Positions 8,943 to 18,573 of a stretch of 64,000 bases of DNA are shown here, piece by piece. The DNA lies in contig NZ_JBEVTG010000001.1 of the NCBI RefSeq assembly GCF_040513375.1, forward strand, positions 558,001 through 622,000, read 5' to 3'. Positions within the stretch are counted from its first letter, which is position 1; every line of letters begins with the position of its first letter. Origin of the DNA: Flagellimonas_B algarum (GTDB lineage Bacteria > Bacteroidota > Bacteroidia > Flavobacteriales > Flavobacteriaceae). A model generated the notes under the pieces. The model did not search any database. It had not been told where the DNA came from and saw nothing but the letters and a program-made list of their open reading frames with translations. Made by a program: the position numbers and the translations under genes.

Positions 8943-8943
8943 T

Positions 8944-9366
8944 ATGGAAAAGGAAATCGTAAAGGAATATACTACCGACGGATTGACCGTCATCTGGAAA
9001 CCCAAAAAGTGCATTCATGCCGAAATTTGTGTGAAGACCCTTCCGGAGGTCTATGACCCCAATGGCAAGCCATGGATACAGCCAGAGCATGCTTCGGTCG
9101 ATGCCCTGAAAGCGCAGATCGATAAATGCCCCTCAGGGGCCTTGACCTATCGCGTTGATGGGGAAACCGCAACTGTAGACACCCATGAAACTTCATGTAC
9201 GGTAGTGGCAAATGGTCCCTTATTGGTTAGCGGTACCCTTCAGGTCACCTTGGCCGATGGCAGCACGGAGACGAAAAAAAGAAGTACGGCTTTTTGTCGC
9301 TGTGGCGCTTCTGAAAACAAACCCTATTGCGACGGCACCCATAACAAGATCGGCTTCGTCGGCTAA
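8944..9366 (+). CDS. Fused YjdI-like ferredoxin and CDGSH iron-sulfur protein
   Basis: Residues 1-70 match the YjdI/Fer4_19 mono-cluster ferredoxin (KKCIHAEIC, then IDKCPSGAL). Residues 95-140 form a CDGSH domain (FCRCGASENKPYCDGTH), whose three cysteines and one histidine bind [2Fe-2S]. In E. coli YjdI the CDGSH part is absent. This two-cluster protein could pass electrons or clusters. Its partner is likely the GNAT gene directly upstream. Physiological role unknown. Confidence 0.85.
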   Translation: MEKEIVKEYTTDGLTVIWKPKKCIHAEICVKTLPEVYDPNGKPWIQPEHASVDALKAQIDKCPSGALTYRVDGETATVDTHETSCTVVANGPLLVSGTLQVTLADGSTETKKRSTAFCRCGASENKPYCDGTHNKIGFVG

Positions 9367-9404
9367 TCTGGCCTGCCTTTTGCTTTGTAATCGAAAAACA
9401 CCCA

Positions 9405-10106
9405 ATGAAACACTACGTACCCTTATTGATTCTTATGTTGCTGGGCACCTTTGGTTGGACCCAAACCAAAAGCTTTTTGGACCTACCTTATTTAGAAACT
9501 TCGGCCAAGGTCGATACCTTGGTAACCCCAGACGAGATCTACCTCAGCATCACGATTCGGGAAAAAGACTCCAAAGGGCGTAAGTCCGTTGAGGAGCAAG
9601 AGCAGCGCATGGCCGGAAAATTAAAGGAATTGGGTATCGATGTGAAGCAAGACCTTAAGATCAAAAACCTGACCAGCTACTATAAATCCTATTTTCTGCG
9701 GAGCAAAGACGTATTGAAGAGCAAGCAGTTTTCCCTAAAGGTCGCTGATGGACTGACTGCAGGTAAAGTCATGGCCGCCCTTGAGGAAATCGGCATCGCC
9801 AACACTTACCTCGAACGCACCGCCTATTCGGATATGGACGGCTTGGAGCTCCTATTGAAATCGCGGGCCGTTGCGAAAGCAAAGGCCAAAGCCATCGCAT
9901 TGACCAAGCCCTTGGGCCAAAAAATTGGGAGGGCCATCCATATCGTCGATAATTCCCAACCCTATTATCCGAATTATGGGCAACCCCGTATGGCCATGAT
10001 GTCGAAAATGGAAATGGATGCCGAAGCTGCACCGCTCGACATTGGTTTCGAAAAAATCAAAATAGAGGCCACGGTGAATATCAAGTTCAGCTTGTACAAT
10101 GAATAA
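9405..10106 (+). CDS. SIMPL domain (DUF541) secreted protein
   Basis: The protein has a signal peptide (MKHYVPLLILMLLGTFGW, cleavage near TQT), then a SIMPL/DUF541 domain: the early PDEIYLSITIREKD strand and the later KAKAKAIALTKPLGQKIG helix are characteristic. It is probably periplasmic or outer-membrane associated. SIMPL proteins are linked to oxidative-stress resistance in some bacteria, but no enzyme activity is established. Confidence 0.85.
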   Translation: MKHYVPLLILMLLGTFGWTQTKSFLDLPYLETSAKVDTLVTPDEIYLSITIREKDSKGRKSVEEQEQRMAGKLKELGIDVKQDLKIKNLTSYYKSYFLRSKDVLKSKQFSLKVADGLTAGKVMAALEEIGIANTYLERTAYSDMDGLELLLKSRAVAKAKAKAIALTKPLGQKIGRAIHIVDNSQPYYPNYGQPRMAMMSKMEMDAEAAPLDIGFEKIKIEATVNIKFSLYNE

Positions 10107-10139
10107 GCCCCTGTTCGTCATTAGGGAAACCACCATCGT

Positions 10140-10628
10140 ATGAGAACCCTGATCCTTTTCTTTATTGTGGGATGTTCGCTTGCAAGCGCCCAAAAGACAC
10201 TACAGTTGACAGAAGGTCAAGCTTCACCCGAAGCCGACCTGACCCAAATTCACTGGCTCATGGGCCATTGGAAGGGCGAGGCCTTCGGCGGTACCGCCGA
10301 AGAATTCTGGAGCCCTCCGGCCGGGGGCAGTATGATGTTCGTCTTTCGTTTGATCCATGAAGATCAGATAAGCTTCTATGAAATCGGGCATATCAAAGTG
10401 CAAGACGGTACGCTTTTGATGCAATTGAAACATTTTGACGGCGCGCTTAACGGTTGGGAGGAAAAGGCCGAAACCGTCGATTTCAAATTGGTGAAGCTAA
10501 CGTCGGATGCGATTTATTTCGAAGGGCTTACCATTGAAAAAATTGCTGAAGACCGGGTCAATTTCCATGTATTGGTCGAAGAAAAAGGCGTGCAAGAAGA
10601 AGTGGTTTTTGCCTACCAACGTGTTTAA
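10140..10628 (+). CDS. Secreted DUF6265-like protein
   Basis: The 162-residue protein has a signal peptide (cleavage near SAQK) followed by a lipocalin-like domain beginning IHWLMGHWKGEAFGG and including a PAGGSMMF loop, which I associate with the DUF6265 family. It probably forms a small beta-barrel in the periplasm. Ligand unknown. It converges with the TetR gene, stops being six bases apart. Confidence 0.7.
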   Translation: MRTLILFFIVGCSLASAQKTLQLTEGQASPEADLTQIHWLMGHWKGEAFGGTAEEFWSPPAGGSMMFVFRLIHEDQISFYEIGHIKVQDGTLLMQLKHFDGALNGWEEKAETVDFKLVKLTSDAIYFEGLTIEKIAEDRVNFHVLVEEKGVQEEVVFAYQRV

Positions 10629-10634
10629 GACCCA

Positions 10635-11216
10635 TTAATCCAAGATCGAAAGGGCAGCATCGACCGCCTTTTCAAGTTTGGGTCTAGCGGTATCGACCTT
10701 GGTGGTCACCCGAAGCCCATTGTAAAAGGTATACAGTAGCAAACCGATCTCTTGGGCGTCACGGTCTGAAGCGATTTCGCCTGCATCAATACCTCGTTGA
10801 ACATAATCCATGAACAGGCGTTCGATTTGTTCCTTATGTTGTTGCAGGCCATCAAGCAAATCGCCCTTACCCGGCACCAATTCGGTAGTGGTATTCACGA
10901 CGAAACAGCCTTTTCGGCAAGCATCGTTCGTCGCTTCGTCAATCGCCGTGGAAAACAAAGCCCTGAATCCGTCCATTACCGAGGAATGTCGTTCAAAAAG
11001 CCTTTCCAACCATAACGAGGTTTCTTGTCTGTAACGGGAAAAAGCACGATCAAAGAGCTGTTCCTTGCCTCCATAGGTATCGTACAGGCTAGCCCTGTTG
11101 ATTCCCAAATGCGAAACAAGATCTTGCATCGAAGTAGCATGGAACCCTTTTTCCCAAAAGAGTTCCATCGCTTTCTTCAATACGTCTTCTTGACAAAATT
11201 GTTTCGTTCTAGGCAT
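10635..11216 (-). CDS. TetR/AcrR-family repressor
   Basis: The N-terminal helix-turn-helix (ATSMQDLVSHLGINRASLYDTYGGKEQLF) is typical TetR, and the rest is the ligand-binding helical domain; 193 residues is a normal length. The gene lies 27 bases downstream of the SDR gene on the same strand, so both are probably one transcript. Two palindromes in front of the SDR gene are likely its operators, giving autoregulation. The inducing ligand is not evident, perhaps the substrate of the SDR enzyme. Confidence 0.93.
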   Translation of the reverse strand: MPRTKQFCQEDVLKKAMELFWEKGFHATSMQDLVSHLGINRASLYDTYGGKEQLFDRAFSRYRQETSLWLERLFERHSSVMDGFRALFSTAIDEATNDACRKGCFVVNTTTELVPGKGDLLDGLQQHKEQIERLFMDYVQRGIDAGEIASDRDAQEIGLLLYTFYNGLRVTTKVDTARPKLEKAVDAALSILD

Positions 11217-11243
11217 ATGCGATACCTCAAAAATAGCACAAAA

Positions 11244-11993
11244 CTACACTTGGGCGAAGCCGCCATCGACCGGAATCTCAGCACCGGTGATATAACTGCT
11301 ATCCGAAGAAGCCAAAAACAGAGCCGTTGTCGCTACTTCGTCCGAATTTCCGAATCGACCCAGGCTCACCAAGGATGGGAAACTCGAAGCCATGGCATCG
11401 ATATTCTCTTGCGGCACGTTGTGTTTGCCATAGATCGGGGTATCTATGGGGCCAGGGGCGATGGCGTTTACCCGAATGCCCTTAGGTCCGAATTCCGCGG
11501 CCAAGGTCCGTGTCAAAGAACGCAGCGCTGCTTTGCTCGAGGCGTAAGCCGACATGCCGGCGAATCCTTTGATGTTCACCACCGATGTATTGAAAATGAT
11601 ACTGGCCCCTTCATTCAAGTAATCGTGGGCCGCCTTTACGGTAAAAATCGGGCCTCGTACATTGATGTTGTGCACCTCATCGAAAATTTCTTCACTGAGT
11701 CCATCAATGGTCTCCAATCGAAAGATCCCGGCATTCAAGAACAACACATCGATTTTGCCAAAGGCATCGACCGTGGTTTTGATCAGGGCCGCGCTATCGG
11801 CTACACTGGCCGCTTCGGCCTTGACCAATTTATAATCGCCCGTCAATTGCCCTTCAAGGGCATCCAGTTTTTCCTGACTGCGGCCGGTCAAGACCACTTT
11901 CGCTCCTTCCGCTAGGAAGAGTTTGGCCGTATGAAGGCCCATTCCGCTCGTTGCTCCGGTAATGATGGCAACTTTGTTTTCTAGTTTTTTCAT
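11244..11993 (-). CDS. Short-chain dehydrogenase/reductase
   Basis: This classical SDR of 249 residues has the cofactor loop TGATSGMGLHTAK, the NAG motif, the catalytic serine strand (FNTSVV) and YASSK with the tyrosine and lysine. The C-terminal VDGGFAQV is also typical. The TGR segment after beta-2 suggests NADP(H). The substrate cannot be told; control by a TetR protein points to a xenobiotic or reactive carbonyl. Confidence 0.93.
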   Translation of the reverse strand: MKKLENKVAIITGATSGMGLHTAKLFLAEGAKVVLTGRSQEKLDALEGQLTGDYKLVKAEAASVADSAALIKTTVDAFGKIDVLFLNAGIFRLETIDGLSEEIFDEVHNINVRGPIFTVKAAHDYLNEGASIIFNTSVVNIKGFAGMSAYASSKAALRSLTRTLAAEFGPKGIRVNAIAPGPIDTPIYGKHNVPQENIDAMASSFPSLVSLGRFGNSDEVATTALFLASSDSSYITGAEIPVDGGFAQV

Positions 11994-12022
11994 TTGATAC
12001 GATTTGATTTTAATTTTATTTT

Positions 12023-12073
12023 GGAACGTTCATTCCGATACAAACATATACATAACAGAACGTTCGTTCCAAA
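12023..12073 (-). promoter_or_regulatory. SDR-tetR promoter with two TetR-type operators
   Basis: On the minus strand there is a -33 TTTG (12070-12073), a 21-bp spacer and a -7 TATGTTTG (12041-12048), a textbook Bacteroidota promoter. One palindrome, GAACG-TT-CGTTC (12058-12069), abuts the -33 box. A second, GGAACG-TT-CATTCC (12023-12036), lies just downstream of the -7 box. Their centres are 34 bp apart. The layout fits repression by the TetR protein encoded in the same operon. Confidence 0.8.
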
Positions 12074-12147
12074 TAAAAAATACACTTTAACTTCCCTTTA
12101 AGGTTTTGAAGGTGGTTTCGTATCTTACTGCAACTAAAATCAACCCT

Positions 12148-15100
12148 ATGGATTTCTTTCGACTCTTTTTGGTGTTATTGCTATGCCTTCCGATGACCGT
12201 ATCATCGCAACGCAAAAAGAAACAGCGACAAGCCGCACCGGTACAGCTACAAGATTCTATGTACTCCGGTTTGAAATGGCGTAATATCGGTCCCTTTCGT
12301 GGTGGGCGAAGCGTGGCTTCGACCGGTGTCGTTTCGCAGCCCATGACCTATTATATGGGAACCACCGGGGGTGGGATTTGGAAAACCACCGATGATGGCA
12401 TCACCTGGAAAAACATCTCAGACGGTCAATTACAGACCGGGACGGTCGGGGCCATCGCCGTTTCAGAAAGCAATCCGAATATCGTGGTAGCCGGTATGGG
12501 CGAACATGCGGCAAGAGGGGTCATGACCTCTATGGGCGATGGGGTATACAAATCAACGGATGCCGGCAAGACCTGGAACCATATCGGTCTGGAGGCATCA
12601 CGTCATATTTCGGATGTCATCATCCATCCCACCGATCCCGATATCATTTTCGTTGCAGTACAAGGGGCCCAGTATGGTGATGCCACAGAACGTGGCATAT
12701 ACCGAACGACCAATGGCGGTACAAGCTGGGAGCGTGTTTTATACGTAGCTCCGGATAGCGGTGCTTCTTCCCTATCTATGGACATGAACAACCCCATGAT
12801 CTTATATGCGGCACTTTGGCAACACCGCCGACACCCATGGACCATGGTTTCAGGCGGACCCAAGTCAGGGCTTTACAAATCAACTGATGGCGGATCCACA
12901 TGGGATCCCATGACAAAAGGCATCCCTAAGGAAATCGGAAAAGCGGGTATTTCCGTTTCGCGGGCGAACTCCGAAATCGTCTTCGCGGTGTTGGAGGCCG
13001 AGGGGCAAAAAGGAGGGGTCTACAAAAGTATGGATGCGGGCAAAACCTGGAAACAGGTCAATAAGGACCGGATCAACATCGCACGATCCTGGTACTATAT
13101 GGAGATCTTCGCCGATCCACAAGATGAGAACATCGTATACGTGCTCAATGCTCCCGTAACCAAATCGATAGATGGGGGCCGTAGTTTCACCCCCTTACCC
13201 ACCCCACACGGCGACAACCACCATCTCTGGATCCATCCGGATAACAACAAGAAAATGATCAACTCAAATGATGGTGGGGCCAATGTGTCGAACAACGGCG
13301 GCAAAAGTTGGAGTAGCCAGCAAAACCAGGCCACCTCCCAGTTCTATCGGGTCATTACCGACAACCTGGTGCCCTACAACGTCTACGGAGGGCAGCAAGA
13401 CAATTCGGCCATTGCCATAGCGAGCCGCACCAATGATGGAGGTATCGATTGGAAAGACTGGTACTCGGTGGCAGGCTGCGAAAGTGCTTATTTGGCCTTC
13501 GACCCTGACAACCCCCAAGTGGTCTATGGCGGATGTTACCAAGGCATCATCGAAAAATGGGTAAAGGCATCCCGAGAAGGCAAACCTATCAAAGCCTACC
13601 CCGAATTGGGTCTGGGCAAGGTTCCCAAAGACTTCAAATACCGATACAATTGGAACGCGCCGATCATCAGCTCGCCCCACGATCGCAATACCATTTACCA
13701 CGCTGGCAATGTCGTTTTCAAAACTACGGATGGTGGCCAAAGTTGGGAAGTAGTCAGTCCGGACCTCACCAGGAACGAAATCGAAAAACAAGGCCCAGGG
13801 GGCAAACCCTTCACCAATGAGGCTGCCGGAGGGGAAAACTACAACACCTTGATGTACTTGGTCGAATCACCCCACGAACAAGGGGTACTATACGCCGGTA
13901 GCGATGATGGCCTTGTGCACTTGACCAAAGACGGTGGGGCCAATTGGACCAACATCACCCCACCCGGAATCGGATCGGGGATCATCAATAGTATCGAGGT
14001 ATCACCACATGATGCTGCGACGGCTTATATTGCCGTCATGCGTTACAAATCAATGGACCTTTCGCCTTATGTTTTTAAAACCTCCGACTATGGTGCCACT
14101 TGGTCGAAAATCACCAATGGCATTACCGACCCACACACCTTCGTTCGGGTCGTGCGTGAAGATCCCATAACCAAAGGGCTACTCTATGCAGGCACTGAAA
14201 CAGGTCTATACATCTCACTCGACGACGGGGCCAATTGGCAGCAGCTCCAATTGAACCTACCCGTGGTTCCGATCAACGACCTGACCATTCAAGATAACGA
14301 TTTGGTGGCGGCAACGGCAGGACGGTCGTTTTGGATCCTCGATGACCTTGGGGCACTCCAGAATAGCCGTGGTATCCAATCCGATATGATGCTGGTACGA
14401 CCCAAGCCCAGCTACCGCATATTTGGTGGTAGTCCGCACAGGCCCGTACCCGGTTTGGGCCAAAACCCGAAATCGGGGGTAACGATCGACTATTATTTGC
14501 CGAACAAACTCGATACGACCGAATTGAAATTGGAAGTCCTAGACCAGGGTGAGGTCATCCGCACCTTCACCAACCAAAAACCGAAAGGGTTCAAAAGTTG
14601 GCCCGGAGGCCCACCCAAACCGGAGGTACTGCCGAGCAAAGCGGGCTTCAACCGGTTCACTTGGGATTTTAGGAAAGAGGCCATACCGGCAATCGACAAA
14701 GTCTTCGTCTTCGGCAATTACCAAGGGCAACGTGTAGGACCGGGCACCTATACCCTTCGCTTGACCATGGCAGGAAGAGCGACGGAGACTACCGCCCAAG
14801 TACTGGCCGACCCCAAAGTCGAAGCCAGTGCGGCAGACTATAGCCAACAGCAACAGCTTCTCGATCGGATCGTAGGGGTACTCAACGATATGCATGGAGC
14901 CGTAAACAGCATGCGCTCGGCCAAAAGCCAATTAAAGGCCTATAAAAAGCTCTTGAAAAACAAGACCGAAGCCGAAGCCCTATTGCAAAAGGGCGACAGC
15001 CTCTTAAAACGGATCACCCTCTGGGAAGAACACCTCATCCAACCCAAGCAAAAGACCTTTCAAGACGTCATCAACTTCCACAACCAGTTGAATGCCGATT

Positions 15101-15294
15101 TTATGCATTTGAAAGGATTTGTCGATGTGGCCGAACCCAAGGTGACCCAAGGGGCCCAAGAACGCTTCAACGATCTTTTGGCAGCGTGGCGCATCTATGA
15201 AGCCGAAAAGAACGATTTGATCGAAACCGAAATGGCCGAATACAACAGTCTATTCAAAAGTTTGGGGCTTCCGGCCCTTATTATGGACGAATAA
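12148..15294 (+). CDS. Large secreted Asp-box/VPS10-like beta-propeller protein
   Basis: The protein has about 1048 residues. The ATG at 12148 starts a signal peptide (MDFFRLFLVLLLCLP, cleavage near SSQR); an in-frame ATG at 12106 would add 14 residues ahead of it and overlaps the promoter region. At least ten Asp-box repeats of the form S/T-x-D-x-G-x-S/T-W are spread over the first 700 residues, as in sortilin-like propellers. The last 300 residues include a strand-rich stretch and a helical region. The exact role is unknown; such exported proteins may bind or cleave polymers or peptides. Confidence 0.88.
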   Translation: MDFFRLFLVLLLCLPMTVSSQRKKKQRQAAPVQLQDSMYSGLKWRNIGPFRGGRSVASTGVVSQPMTYYMGTTGGGIWKTTDDGITWKNISDGQLQTGTVGAIAVSESNPNIVVAGMGEHAARGVMTSMGDGVYKSTDAGKTWNHIGLEASRHISDVIIHPTDPDIIFVAVQGAQYGDATERGIYRTTNGGTSWERVLYVAPDSGASSLSMDMNNPMILYAALWQHRRHPWTMVSGGPKSGLYKSTDGGSTWDPMTKGIPKEIGKAGISVSRANSEIVFAVLEAEGQKGGVYKSMDAGKTWKQVNKDRINIARSWYYMEIFADPQDENIVYVLNAPVTKSIDGGRSFTPLPTPHGDNHHLWIHPDNNKKMINSNDGGANVSNNGGKSWSSQQNQATSQFYRVITDNLVPYNVYGGQQDNSAIAIASRTNDGGIDWKDWYSVAGCESAYLAFDPDNPQVVYGGCYQGIIEKWVKASREGKPIKAYPELGLGKVPKDFKYRYNWNAPIISSPHDRNTIYHAGNVVFKTTDGGQSWEVVSPDLTRNEIEKQGPGGKPFTNEAAGGENYNTLMYLVESPHEQGVLYAGSDDGLVHLTKDGGANWTNITPPGIGSGIINSIEVSPHDAATAYIAVMRYKSMDLSPYVFKTSDYGATWSKITNGITDPHTFVRVVREDPITKGLLYAGTETGLYISLDDGANWQQLQLNLPVVPINDLTIQDNDLVAATAGRSFWILDDLGALQNSRGIQSDMMLVRPKPSYRIFGGSPHRPVPGLGQNPKSGVTIDYYLPNKLDTTELKLEVLDQGEVIRTFTNQKPKGFKSWPGGPPKPEVLPSKAGFNRFTWDFRKEAIPAIDKVFVFGNYQGQRVGPGTYTLRLTMAGRATETTAQVLADPKVEASAADYSQQQQLLDRIVGVLNDMHGAVNSMRSAKSQLKAYKKLLKNKTEAEALLQKGDSLLKRITLWEEHLIQPKQKTFQDVINFHNQLNADFMHLKGFVDVAEPKVTQGAQERFNDLLAAWRIYEAEKNDLIETEMAEYNSLFKSLGLPALIMDE

Positions 15295-15302
15295 CCGCTT
15301 GG

Positions 15303-15659
15303 ATGGGGGAAGGCAGGCGTTGTTTGGTTTGTGGGGATGGATTCCGTGGGAGGTCTGACAAGAAATTCTGCTCAGACCATTGTCGTAATGCCTACAATAA
15401 CGAACGGAACAAAGATCATTCGAATTTGCTGCGGAATATCAACAATCGACTGCGAAAAAACTACCGCATACTCGGAAGCTTTACCTTGAATGGCGGCAAA
15501 ACCCGAACCACCAAGCAACAGTTGATCGACAAAGGCTTCGATTTCGCCTATATGACCAACCACTACGTGACGAAGAAAGGGACGGTCTATTACTTCGTGT
15601 ATGACCTGGGCTATTTGCCCTTGGATAATGGCATGTACATGATCGTCAAACGGGAATAA
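15303..15659 (+). CDS. Zinc-finger-like hypothetical protein
   Basis: The 118-residue protein begins with a four-cysteine knuckle (C7, C10, C23, C27, spaced C-x2-C-x12-C-x3-C) followed by a basic helix (RNAYNNERN) and a C-terminal beta-rich part with several aromatic residues. The cysteine knuckle plus basic helix suggest nucleic-acid binding. I do not recognise a named family. It begins eight bases after the propeller gene. Confidence 0.7.
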   Translation: MGEGRRCLVCGDGFRGRSDKKFCSDHCRNAYNNERNKDHSNLLRNINNRLRKNYRILGSFTLNGGKTRTTKQQLIDKGFDFAYMTNHYVTKKGTVYYFVYDLGYLPLDNGMYMIVKRE

Positions 15660-15679
15660 AAAAGGCCCCTTGCGGGGCC
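15657..15679 (-). terminator. Intrinsic terminator between convergent genes
   Basis: GGCCCC-TTGC-GGGGCC (15664-15679) is flanked on the left by a run of A residues, giving a U-run for the minus-strand CBS gene. On the plus strand the T-run is poor. Confidence 0.75.
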
Positions 15680-15701
15680 TCTCACGTATTTCGGTCGGTA
15701 G

Positions 15702-16172
15702 TTATTTCCAATTCTGACCGCTCAATTTCAAAGCGGCGACCACAATGTCCTTTCGACTGATCTGGCCCACCAGAATGCCATCTTTCATGACGGGCAAACG
15801 GCGACGATTATGTCGATCGAAAACACCGGCGGCATCGAAGATGCTCATATCATGCGGAATGGTCTCCACATTCTTGGTCATATAGCGTTCCACACTTTTA
15901 TCCAATATCGGTTGGTTGAAGTAGCGACTCTCCGAAATCTGCTTCATACAATCGGCTTCCGAAATGATACCGACTAAAAAGCCATTGTCATCCATTACCG
16001 GCCCACCGGAAATTTTGTATTTCGCGAAAGCCTCCATGACTTCCAAAATGGATTGCTGTGGTGAAAAGGTCACCAACTTCTTGGTCATGTAGTCCGAAAC
16101 CAATATCGGGGCATCGTATTCCTTTTTCGAATCGGGCTTTGCCCGGGCCCCTTGAAAACTCTTTATTGCCAT
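15702..16172 (-). CDS. CBS-domain protein
   Basis: Two CBS motifs fill this 156-residue cytoplasmic protein: the first around residues 25-80 (VSDYMTKKLVTF to GGPVMDDNGFLVGIISEADC), the second around 90-150 (YMTKNVETIPH to RRLPVMKDGILVGQISRKD). Such stand-alone pairs bind adenine nucleotides and act as energy sensors; no target is evident here. A TAACTTTA -7-like box lies at 16198-16205 on the minus strand. Confidence 0.9.
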   Translation of the reverse strand: MAIKSFQGARAKPDSKKEYDAPILVSDYMTKKLVTFSPQQSILEVMEAFAKYKISGGPVMDDNGFLVGIISEADCMKQISESRYFNQPILDKSVERYMTKNVETIPHDMSIFDAAGVFDRHNRRRLPVMKDGILVGQISRKDIVVAALKLSGQNWK

Positions 16173-16293
16173 GTTGGTTACATTGAAGGTTGATTAATAA
16201 AGTTAGTGAATTTTAACGAATTTTTTAAATTTTTGGCCGCTAACATGCGAAGCTTGTAATATTTTATACATTTATGAAACAACTGACAGCCCT

Positions 16294-18573
16294 ATGAATT
16301 TCTCCCGATCGGTCTCCTTTTTCCTAATTATACTCGCGGTTATTTGGAGCTACACCTCCCTCAGTCCTGGGTACGAACCGGATGGATCCGCTGCTGAAAA
16401 TGAATTTTCGGTAGACCGGGCATTGGCCCATGTCAAGAGCATTTCGGTCGAAACACACGGGGTGGGCTTTGCGGGCCACCAACAGGTTCGCTCGTATATC
16501 ATCTCCCAATTGAATCAAATGGGTCTCGAAACGACCACCCAAACGGGATATACCACCGGTGGTTGGGGCAACCTTAGCAAGGCCATTAACATCTTAGCCC
16601 GTATCAAAGGAAGCAGCGATGGAAAAGCCCTGATGCTGTTGACCCACTATGACAGCAGTCCCCACTCGTCTTTTGGTGCCAGTGATGCCGGAAGTGGAGT
16701 GGCTACCATTCTTGAGGGTATCCGGGCCTTTTTGGCCGAAAACGGCCAACCCCGAAACGATATCATTATCTTGATTTCGGATGCGGAAGAATTGGGCTTG
16801 AACGGTGCCGACCTTTTTGTCAACCAGCACCCCTGGGCCAAAGAAGTGGGTCTTGTTTTGAATTTCGAAGCACGCGGAAGCGGTGGGCCGAGTTACATGC
16901 TTATCGAAACAAATCGGGGCAACGGCAAGATGATCCAAGAATTCGTGGCCGCCAGTCCAGAATATCCGGTGGCCAACTCCTTGGCTTATAGCATTTACAA
17001 AATGTTACCCAACGATACCGACTTGACCGTGTTCAGGGAAGATGGCGACATTGAAGGTTACAATTTCGCCTTTATCGACGATCATTTCGATTACCATACG
17101 GCCAAGGATACCTATGAAAGGTTGGATCGTGAATCGCTTGCCCATCAAGGCAGTTACCTCATGCCCTTACTGGCGTATTTCAGCAAGGCCGACATCAATG
17201 ACATGAAAAGTCTCGATAATTACGTGTACTTCAATATTCCGGTGTTCAAATTGGTGTTTTATCCGTTTGAATGGATTTGGCCTATGCTCGGGCTGGCCCT
17301 ATTGCTCTTTGTGGCCTTACTGATTGCCGGATTCAGAAAGAAGGCCTTGAGTGTAAAAGGGGTTTTCACCGGGTTCGTTCCCCTATTGACGGCGCTGGTC
17401 ATAGCGGGCATCGCAGGATACATCAGTTGGCCTGCGCTGAAATGGTGGTATCCCGGATTTCAAGATATCTTGCACGGTTTCCCATATAACGGGCACATGT
17501 ATATCGTATCCATGTCTTTTTTAGCCCTGACTGCCTGCTTTTGGGTGTATTCCTTGTTCAAGAAAATCGAACTGCCCGATCTTTTGGTCGCCCCGATCAC
17601 CCTATGGTTGATCATATGCATACTGGTTGCGCTGTATCTAAAAGGGGCGAGCTTTTTCGTGGTCCCTTTACTCGGGTTATTGGGTGCGTTGTTGGTGACC
17701 ATCAATCAGAAAAAACCGAATCCGATGTTGCTGTTGGTTTTGGCTTTGCCTGCTGTTCTCATCTATGCCCCATTTATAAAAATGTTCCCAGTGGGCCTTG
17801 GATTGGGCATGCTGACCGCGGCAACCGTTTTTGTCGTGTTGCTCTTCGTTTTCATACTGCCTTTAATCGGACAATCAAAGGCAAAACACCGATTTACCGT
17901 AGCCAGCCTGGCCGTGTTTTTGTTTTTTAGCGTTAAAGCCCATTTGAACACGAAGTTTACCGAAGATCGGCCAAAACCGAGCAGTTTGCTCTACGTATAC
18001 GATGCGGATGAGCGAACGGCCCAATGGGCCACCTATGACCAAGACCCTATTCCGTGGAATGCCCAATTCTTAGGGGTCGAAAAAGAACCGTCAGGTGATG
18101 CCCCGAAAGTATTCAGCAGCAAATACAATACGCGGTTCACCTTTACGGCTACCGCGCCTGACAAAAAAGTGGCCGCTCCTGATGTTACGGTCATACTTGA
18201 TACCCTGATCGGAGAAGAACGGAAGCTTTCGGTGTGCATTACCCCCGAACGACCGGTCAACCGTTTGGAAATTTTCACCAACGATGTGCCCATCAAGAAA
18301 GCATGGGTCAATGGCTTGGCCCTTGACGAATATTACCTGGCGAATAGAACGGGCAATCGATTGATAACGCATTATGTCAGCGACAACGACTATACCGAAC
18401 TCGAAGTCGTAATCGACGCAGCTGAACCCCTTGAATTGCGTTTGTTCGAGGCATCGAACGATTTGTTGAGGAATCCCTTATTTTCGGTCCCTGAACGTCC
18501 TGAAAACAGCATCCCCATGCCTTTTGTCTTGAATGATGCGATTTTGGTGACCAAAAAAGTAAAATTTGACTGA
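16294..18573 (+). CDS. Membrane-bound M28-family zinc peptidase
   Basis: A first membrane segment or uncleaved signal is followed by an M28 aminopeptidase domain (about residues 40-300). Ligands are visible: the histidine in LLTHYDSSP, the aspartate in ASDAGSG, the DAEELG pair, the glutamate in NFEARG and the histidine in DYHTAKD. Residues about 325-560 hold roughly eight membrane helices, then a soluble C-terminal domain. The arrangement resembles ERMP1-like peptidases. The stop overlaps the next gene by eight bases. Confidence 0.88.
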   Translation: MNFSRSVSFFLIILAVIWSYTSLSPGYEPDGSAAENEFSVDRALAHVKSISVETHGVGFAGHQQVRSYIISQLNQMGLETTTQTGYTTGGWGNLSKAINILARIKGSSDGKALMLLTHYDSSPHSSFGASDAGSGVATILEGIRAFLAENGQPRNDIIILISDAEELGLNGADLFVNQHPWAKEVGLVLNFEARGSGGPSYMLIETNRGNGKMIQEFVAASPEYPVANSLAYSIYKMLPNDTDLTVFREDGDIEGYNFAFIDDHFDYHTAKDTYERLDRESLAHQGSYLMPLLAYFSKADINDMKSLDNYVYFNIPVFKLVFYPFEWIWPMLGLALLLFVALLIAGFRKKALSVKGVFTGFVPLLTALVIAGIAGYISWPALKWWYPGFQDILHGFPYNGHMYIVSMSFLALTACFWVYSLFKKIELPDLLVAPITLWLIICILVALYLKGASFFVVPLLGLLGALLVTINQKKPNPMLLLVLALPAVLIYAPFIKMFPVGLGLGMLTAATVFVVLLFVFILPLIGQSKAKHRFTVASLAVFLFFSVKAHLNTKFTEDRPKPSSLLYVYDADERTAQWATYDQDPIPWNAQFLGVEKEPSGDAPKVFSSKYNTRFTFTATAPDKKVAAPDVTVILDTLIGEERKLSVCITPERPVNRLEIFTNDVPIKKAWVNGLALDEYYLANRTGNRLITHYVSDNDYTELEVVIDAAEPLELRLFEASNDLLRNPLFSVPERPENSIPMPFVLNDAILVTKKVKFD

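Noticed and set aside
11025..11915. A 296-codon plus-strand open frame opposite the SDR and TetR genes
   Set aside because: Both minus-strand genes have clear family motifs, a promoter and operators. The opposite frame has no recognisable motif and spans their intergenic gap; such mirror frames are common at this base composition.
13264..13791. A 175-codon minus-strand frame inside the Asp-box protein gene
   Set aside because: It is fully antisense to a gene with repeated Asp-box motifs and has no start signal or family resemblance.
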